This document shows positions 5,109-8,966 of a stretch of DNA of 8,966 nt, piece after piece (position 1 is the first letter of the stretch; each line of letters starts with the position of its first letter). Both the position numbers and the translations under genes were made by a program. The notes beneath the pieces are model-generated. The model was given only the letters and a program-made list of their open reading frames with translations. It ran no database searches and was not told the origin of the DNA. The DNA is taken from the NCBI GenBank assembly GCA_012270635.1, contig JAAXHX010000450.1, positions 1 to 8,966 of the forward strand. The letters are read 5' to 3'. Source of the DNA: Dehalococcoidia bacterium (GTDB taxonomy: Bacteria; Chloroflexota; Dehalococcoidia; Plut-88900).

Positions 5109-6395
5109 ATGGTAGTAACGGTAAAGAGAGAAGCTGAGACCCTGACGGCACGCGAGCCCGCCGTTCACGACGAAGCCTACGGGGCCACGCAGATCGGCCC
5201 CTTCGACTACGTCCCGAAGGTCGGGTTCCGGGAGTATTGGTACCCCTGCGTCTGGGTCAAGGAAGTCGGGCGCAAGCCCGTCAACGTCAAGATGCTTGGC
5301 GAGGAGCTGGTCCTCTTCAAGGGCAAGAAGGGCAACGTCGTCGCGCTCAACGAGTGGTGCCCCCACCGCGGCGCCCGACTCTCCCGGGGCTTCTGCGAAT
5401 TCAAGGGAACCGTCACCTGCCCCTACCACGGCTACACCTTCGATGAGACCGGCAAATGCGTCGCCGGCCTCATCGAAAGCGCCGAGTCCCCCCTGGTCAA
5501 CAAGATGCGCACCCGGGTCTACCCCACCGCCGAGTGGAACGGCATCGTCCTGGTCTGGATGGGAGAGACGGACCCCGTCCCCTTCGAGGAAGACCTGCCC
5601 CACGAGTTCTCCGACTCCACCCTCACCGGGCGCAAGTATACCCGCGTCAAGATGTGGGAGACCAACTGGACAGAGCCCATGAACCAGGGCATCGACTACC
5701 ACGAGTTCTATCTCCACCGAGGCCTCAACTTCTGGCGGTTCGTGGACTGGCGGTTCCCCTTCTGGCGGCCCAAGTCGGTCTCCACCGGCGGCACGGAGAT
5801 CGTCTCCGAGGGAGAGGACAACATCTGGGTCAAGACCGCCGAGGCCAAGTTCGGCCACGCCGAATACCCCGGCCTGGGCAAGTGGCCCCGCAAGACCTGG
5901 TGGCGCGTCCTCCCCGCCCCCAAGACCCCCAACGCCGGCATGATCGCCACCGCCACCGGAGAGAAGGCCTGGGCCACCTACAACCACAACCTGCAGCTGC
6001 CCTCCAAGATCAGGGTCTGCATCGGCAGCCTGGTCCACCTGAGGTGGGGCGTACCCGTGGACGAGCAGAACACCCGGGTCTGGACCTTCACCATCTGCAA
6101 GACCCCCAGGACCCTCCTCGGCAAGCTCTGGATGGACGTCTGGTACTACTTCTGGAACAAGCCCGCCCGGGTCATAGCCATCAACGAAAAGGAAGACCTC
6201 GTCGTCTTCAAGAATGAGCACATCAACCTGGAACGGTCCCAGAAGCTCGGGCTCCTGGACCGGGGCCTGATCCTCTTCCGCCGAAACCTGGCCAAGCGCT
6301 CCCGAGACTTCCAGCGCCTCGGCGGGGCCCGGGGCTGCCTAAAGCAGGAACCCGACCCTACCTTGGTCCGCCAATGGGCCCGTAACCAACGCTAG
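5109..6395 (+). CDS. Rieske-type ring-hydroxylating oxygenase, catalytic (alpha-like) subunit
   Basis: A 428-residue non-haem iron oxygenase. The N-terminal Rieske domain has the [2Fe-2S] ligands Cys84-Pro-His86 and Cys104-Pro-Tyr-His107 (C-x-H-x17-C-x2-H), followed by GYTFDETGKC. The catalytic domain has NWTEPMNQGIDYHEFYLH (186-203) with His198 and His203 as mononuclear iron ligands, and Asp363 in NEKEDLVVF as the likely third ligand. The bridging Asp196 sits two residues before His198 instead of the usual three. I chose ATG 5109 because GGTGAGG ends 6 bases upstream; the GTG at 5097 lies inside that ribosome site. Such enzymes insert oxygen into aromatic rings or remove O/N-methyl groups with electrons from a reductase. 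No beta subunit, ferredoxin or reductase lies nearby, so it is probably a single-subunit alpha-only type fed by a partner encoded elsewhere. The substrate is unknown. An intrinsic terminator follows. Confidence 0.95.
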   Translation: MVVTVKREAETLTAREPAVHDEAYGATQIGPFDYVPKVGFREYWYPCVWVKEVGRKPVNVKMLGEELVLFKGKKGNVVALNEWCPHRGARLSRGFCEFKGTVTCPYHGYTFDETGKCVAGLIESAESPLVNKMRTRVYPTAEWNGIVLVWMGETDPVPFEEDLPHEFSDSTLTGRKYTRVKMWETNWTEPMNQGIDYHEFYLHRGLNFWRFVDWRFPFWRPKSVSTGGTEIVSEGEDNIWVKTAEAKFGHAEYPGLGKWPRKTWWRVLPAPKTPNAGMIATATGEKAWATYNHNLQLPSKIRVCIGSLVHLRWGVPVDEQNTRVWTFTICKTPRTLLGKLWMDVWYYFWNKPARVIAINEKEDLVVFKNEHINLERSQKLGLLDRGLILFRRNLAKRSRDFQRLGGARGCLKQEPDPTLVRQWARNQR

Positions 6396-6423
6396 CCCCG
6401 TCCTCCTCCCTTCAGCCGCAAAC

Positions 6424-6461
6424 CCGGGAATGCGCCAGGAGCATTCCCGGTCTTCTTTTCC
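6424..6461 (+). terminator. Intrinsic terminator of the Rieske oxygenase gene
   Basis: Perfect 10-base stem CCGGGAATGC (6424-6433) and GCATTCCCGG (6441-6450) with a 7-base loop, followed by TCTTCTTTTCC. It lies 29 bases after the oxygenase stop and separates that gene from the MFS pair. An in-frame ATG at 6430 lies inside the stem, one reason not to use it as the start of MFS 2. Confidence 0.87.
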
Positions 6462-6471
6462 TACCCGGCAA

Positions 6472-6488
6472 CGGTGGAAATCTCACCG
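6472..6488 (+). other. Inverted repeat upstream of MFS 2, possible operator
   Basis: CGGTG (6472-6476) and CACCG (6484-6488) with a 7-base spacer, ending 15 bases before the -10 box TAGGAT (6504), so a repressor or activator there would contact the polymerase. Short arms, so it may be chance; no copy is seen before MFS 3. Confidence 0.25.
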
Positions 6489-6500
6489 ACATTCCATCAG

Positions 6501-6509
6501 TGTTAGGAT
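6501..6509 (+). promoter_or_regulatory. Extended -10 element for leaderless MFS 2 transcript
   Basis: TGTTAGGAT, exactly 10 bases before ATG 6520. The arrangement is repeated before the next MFS gene, and no Shine-Dalgarno lies between element and ATG, so the transcript probably starts at or a few bases before the ATG. No recognisable -35; that region holds the inverted repeat CGGTG-7-CACCG (6472-6488). Confidence 0.45.
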
Positions 6510-6519
6510 TGCCACCGTC

Positions 6520-7761
6520 ATGGCGCAGGCAGTCCGGCAAATATCCCGGATGGGGCAAAGCCCCACCTATGGGTGGGTCGTCATCCTCACCTGGATGGCC
6601 ATCCACATGTGGGGATATCTGGTCATGGAGACCCTTGGCCTCTTCCTCCCAAGCATGAGAGAGGAGGAAGAGCTCGGTCTCACCCCGGTGCGTGAAGGGC
6701 TGCTCGGGGCGGCGCCCCAGTTCACGGTCCTGGCATTATCCATACCCTTCGGCCTGTACCTGTCTCGCTTCTCCGCAAAGCTCCTAACCCTGGCGTCCGT
6801 GGTGGGTGCGGTTCTGGTCATATTCATGCAGGCCTGGGCCCCGGTCTACGGTTTCCTACTCCTGGCGAGGGCTCTTTACGGTCTCTCCATAACGCTGAGG
6901 GAGCCGGCCCGCACCCTGCTCCTCAGGATGTGGATAAAGCCCCGCCAGATACTCATAGCCAACGCCTCCATCGAACTGCTGTGGGGCATAGGCGCGGCGT
7001 TATTCATCGTGGTGCCGATAATCATGAAGGCCCTGGACGGCGATTGGCGCAGGACCATGCAGGTGTTCGGCTACGCAACCATCCTGGTGGCCGTTGTGTG
7101 GTTACTTGTGGGCAAAGAACGCCCCATGCCCGACGCCGAGACCGAAAGAGAAATTAAAGAGCCCGTGTCCATAAGGAGCACCTTGCGTTACAAGGAGCTG
7201 TGGCTTCTGGCCATCGGGCTGGTTGGAGTCGAGATGACCTTCGCCTCCTTCGCCACCTTCTGGCCCAGCCACATGAAAGACACATACGGCATCGACATCC
7301 AGACCTCCGCCCTGATCTGGGCCATCGGCGGCATGGTTGCCGGGCCCTCGGGCCTGGGCATCAATCTCATGGTCAACAGGACCGGCAGGCGCAGAACGGC
7401 TCTCCGCATAGGCGGAGCATTGATATCCGTGACCACCGTAGCCCTGCTCTATTCCGGGTCTTTCCCGGTGCTCGTGGCCATCTCATTGCTCCACGGCCTT
7501 AGCTTCACCTTCTTTCCGGTGATATTCACCATACCTTTTCAGTTGAAGGGAATCCGCACCCGGGAAATCGCTGTGGCCATGGGCTTCTTGAGATCGGCTC
7601 TGATGGTGGGAGCAATGGGCGGCCCGGTAGTAGCGGGGGTGCTTCACGAACTCTCCGACGACCGACGCCTGGCCCTGACCATCGTGGGCATGGCCGGTAT
7701 GTCCCTGACCATCGGCGCCTTCTTCCTCTCCTCCGAGTGGGACCGCCGCCCCAGCGACTAA
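6520..7761 (+). CDS. MFS transporter 2
   Basis: A 413-residue major facilitator carrier of about 12 helices. The frame opens at ATG 6430, but I use ATG 6520 (MAQAVRQ...): the protein then starts exactly like its tandem copy (MPQVARR...), the upstream DNA is conserved between the two up to this ATG, and 6430 lies in the terminator of the preceding gene. Features: first helix from YGWVVIL (17), LSRFSAK in the loop between helices 2 and 3 (81-87), REPARTLLLRMW (127-138), GDWRR (174-178), a charged central linker (199-222), RYKELW (223-228), and IRTREIAVAMGFLRSA (345-360) in the C-terminal half. By eye about two-thirds of residues match MFS 3, while MFS 1 shares only scattered motifs. It has two extra acidic residues (REEEELG) in the first outer loop relative to MFS 3. 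Downstream of the Rieske oxygenase it may import that enzyme's substrate, but it sits behind a terminator with its own promoter, so the link is weak. Confidence 0.93.
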   Translation: MAQAVRQISRMGQSPTYGWVVILTWMAIHMWGYLVMETLGLFLPSMREEEELGLTPVREGLLGAAPQFTVLALSIPFGLYLSRFSAKLLTLASVVGAVLVIFMQAWAPVYGFLLLARALYGLSITLREPARTLLLRMWIKPRQILIANASIELLWGIGAALFIVVPIIMKALDGDWRRTMQVFGYATILVAVVWLLVGKERPMPDAETEREIKEPVSIRSTLRYKELWLLAIGLVGVEMTFASFATFWPSHMKDTYGIDIQTSALIWAIGGMVAGPSGLGINLMVNRTGRRRTALRIGGALISVTTVALLYSGSFPVLVAISLLHGLSFTFFPVIFTIPFQLKGIRTREIAVAMGFLRSALMVGAMGGPVVAGVLHELSDDRRLALTIVGMAGMSLTIGAFFLSSEWDRRPSD

Positions 7762-7787
7762 CCCCACCCCGTTCGCCCCTCCACCAG

Positions 7788-7796
7788 TGGTACGAT
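7788..7796 (+). promoter_or_regulatory. Extended -10 element for leaderless MFS 3 transcript
   Basis: TGGTACGAT, exactly 10 bases before ATG 7807, the same geometry as before MFS 2 and likewise followed by TGCC with no Shine-Dalgarno. The gap to the MFS 2 stop is only 45 bases with no terminator, so read-through from MFS 2 is also likely. Confidence 0.42.
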
Positions 7797-7806
7797 TGCC
7801 GGCATT

Positions 7807-8966
7807 ATGCCGCAGGTAGCCAGGCGAATAGTACTTTTGGGCCGAAGTCCCACCTATGGGTGGATCGTCGTTCTTTGCTGGATGACCGTCCACATGTGGG
7901 GCTTCCTGGTCATGGAGACCTTCGGGTTGTTCCTGCCCAGCATGAGGGCCGAGTTGTCCCTCACCCCCGTACGGGAGGGATTGCTTGGGGCCGCCCCCCA
8001 GGTTGCCATCCTGATATTCTCCATCCCCTTCGGGCTGCACCTGTCCCGCTTCTCCCCGAAACTGCTCACCCTAGCGTCCATAGCGGGCGCGGTGGCCGTC
8101 ATCTTCTTTCAGGCTTGGGCCCCCGTGTACGCCCTGTTCCTCCTGGGAAGGTTCCTGTATGGCCTATCGCTTACCGTCAGAGAGCCCGCCCATCCCCTCC
8201 TCCTCCGCATGTGGATACCGGCCCGCCAGATACTCGTCGCCAACGCCTCCATTGAACTGCTCTGGAGCCTCGGGTCCGCATTCTTCATCGTCGTGCCGTT
8301 GGTCCTCGAGGCCCTTGGGGGCGATTGGCGAAGGACAATGCAGGTCCTCGGCTACGCAACCATTGGCCTCGGCCTTCTCTGGCTCCTGGTGGGAAGAGAG
8401 CGGCCTGCGTCCTCCGCCGAGGGCGAACCCGATGCCCAACGCCCCGTATCCATCCGCGGCGTTCTCCGCCACAAGGAGCTCTGGTTGTTGGCCATGGGCC
8501 TGCTCGGCGTCGAGATAACCTTCTCATCCTTCGAGACCTTCTGGCCCGCCTTCATGCTCGACCGGTACGACGTCACGATCAAGACTTCGGCATTGCTCTG
8601 GACCATTACGGGGCTGGTCGCCGGGCCTACCGGCTTGGCCGTCAATCTGGTGGTGAACCGGCTGGGTAAGCGCAGGACCGCTTTGCGCATCGGCGGGGTA
8701 TACGTAGTCCTCACCACCATACCCCTTCTCTACTCCGGCTCCTTCCCCGTGCTCGTGGCAATCTCCATTCTCCACGGCATGTGCTTCTCCTTCTACCCCA
8801 TCGTAATGACCATACCCTTCCAGCTGAAGGGCATCCGGGCCCGAGAGATCGCCGTAGCCATGGGATTCTTGACCTCGGCGCTGACCCTGGGCGGGGTCTC
8901 GGGTCCCGTGCTGGCCGGGTTCATTCACGAAGTCTCCGGTGACCAACGTCTCGCCTTGACCTTGGT
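7807..8966 (+). CDS. MFS transporter 3, tandem duplicate of MFS 2, 3' end outside window
   Basis: The frame is open from ATG 7807 to the window edge (386 full codons), so the last helix and stop are missing. The protein is collinear with MFS 2: SPTYGWIVVL, HMWGFLVMETFGLFLPSM, LTPVREGLLGAAPQ, LHLSRFSPKLLTLAS, REPAHPLLLRMW, RQILVANASIELLW, GDWRRTMQV (172-180), RHKELWLLAMGLLGVE, VVNRLGKRRTALRIGG and IRAREIAVAMGFLTSAL. Roughly two-thirds of residues are identical by eye. Divergence is highest in the central linker (PASSAEGEPDAQ against PMPDAETEREIK) and in helix faces, as expected if the copies have shifted substrate. The start is fixed by its match to MFS 2; there is no Shine-Dalgarno. It is probably co-regulated with MFS 2. 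The function as a small-molecule carrier is sure only at superfamily level. Confidence 0.93.
   Translation, partial: MPQVARRIVLLGRSPTYGWIVVLCWMTVHMWGFLVMETFGLFLPSMRAELSLTPVREGLLGAAPQVAILIFSIPFGLHLSRFSPKLLTLASIAGAVAVIFFQAWAPVYALFLLGRFLYGLSLTVREPAHPLLLRMWIPARQILVANASIELLWSLGSAFFIVVPLVLEALGGDWRRTMQVLGYATIGLGLLWLLVGRERPASSAEGEPDAQRPVSIRGVLRHKELWLLAMGLLGVEITFSSFETFWPAFMLDRYDVTIKTSALLWTITGLVAGPTGLAVNLVVNRLGKRRTALRIGGVYVVLTTIPLLYSGSFPVLVAISILHGMCFSFYPIVMTIPFQLKGIRAREIAVAMGFLTSALTLGGVSGPVLAGFIHEVSGDQRLALTL

Noticed and set aside
4809..6221. Open frame of 470 codons on the minus strand opposite the Rieske gene
   Set aside because: It is an antisense shadow from GC-rich third positions: repetitive Gly/Val/Asp/Leu composition, no family motifs, and it overlaps both the Rieske gene and the start of the BtpA-family gene, which carry clear motifs.
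6430..6519. N-terminal extension of MFS 2 from ATG 6430
   Set aside because: The ATG is inside the terminator stem, the 30 extra residues are polar and absent from the tandem copy, and promoter-like DNA precedes ATG 6520.
7737..8255. Plus-strand frame of 172 codons at the start of MFS 3
   Set aside because: Out of frame with MFS 3, overlaps the end of MFS 2, and its Pro/His/Arg-rich product has no membrane segments.
1..8966. CRISPR arrays, tRNA genes, insertion sequences, attachment sites
   Set aside because: No regularly spaced repeats, cloverleaf, transposase motif or terminal inverted repeats were seen on either strand.

Overview
The window is GC-rich (about 60-65% by eye) and almost fully coding. 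It carries eight protein genes, two cut by the window edges, plus one 328-base non-coding stretch that looks like a small transcription unit of its own. The gene set is a CaiB/BaiF CoA-transferase, a Rieske oxygenase, several related MFS carriers, a BtpA-family barrel and a Pro/Thr-linker thioredoxin. Together with the scarcity of Shine-Dalgarno sites before some genes, this suggests an uncultured aerobic heterotrophic bacterium, possibly a Chloroflexota lineage of the SAR202/Dehalococcoidia type. That placement is inference from gene content; no rRNA or marker gene is present.

Left part (1-3836). A TlpA/ResA-like thioredoxin runs off the left edge on the plus strand. It converges, with interlocked stop codons, on a minus-strand cluster transcribed in the order CaiB/BaiF CoA-transferase, MFS carrier 1, SAM methyltransferase. 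The gaps are 14 and 12 bases, so this is very likely one operon, with a plausible promoter in front of the CoA-transferase. The arrangement fits uptake of an organic acid by the carrier and its activation by CoA transfer; the methyltransferase's part is unclear.

Non-coding stretch (3837-4164). On the plus strand, back to back with the CoA-transferase promoter, there is a TTGCGC-17-TATATT promoter and then a 17-base perfect complement of the generic bacterial 16S rRNA 3' tail. A 14-codon TTG-start mini-ORF follows at ideal spacing, then a run of inverted repeats, then a terminator-like hairpin with a T-rich tail. The implied transcript is about 200 nt. This is the least explained part of the window.

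Right part (4165-8966). A BtpA/SgcQ-family gene (minus) is divergent from a Rieske-type ring-hydroxylating oxygenase (plus), which ends in a strong intrinsic terminator. Two tandem MFS genes follow, clear duplicates of each other and more distant relatives of MFS 1. Both appear to start leaderless, 10 bases after an extended -10 element. The second runs off the right edge. The oxygenase next to several carriers suggests oxidative degradation of imported organic compounds, with the substrates unknown.
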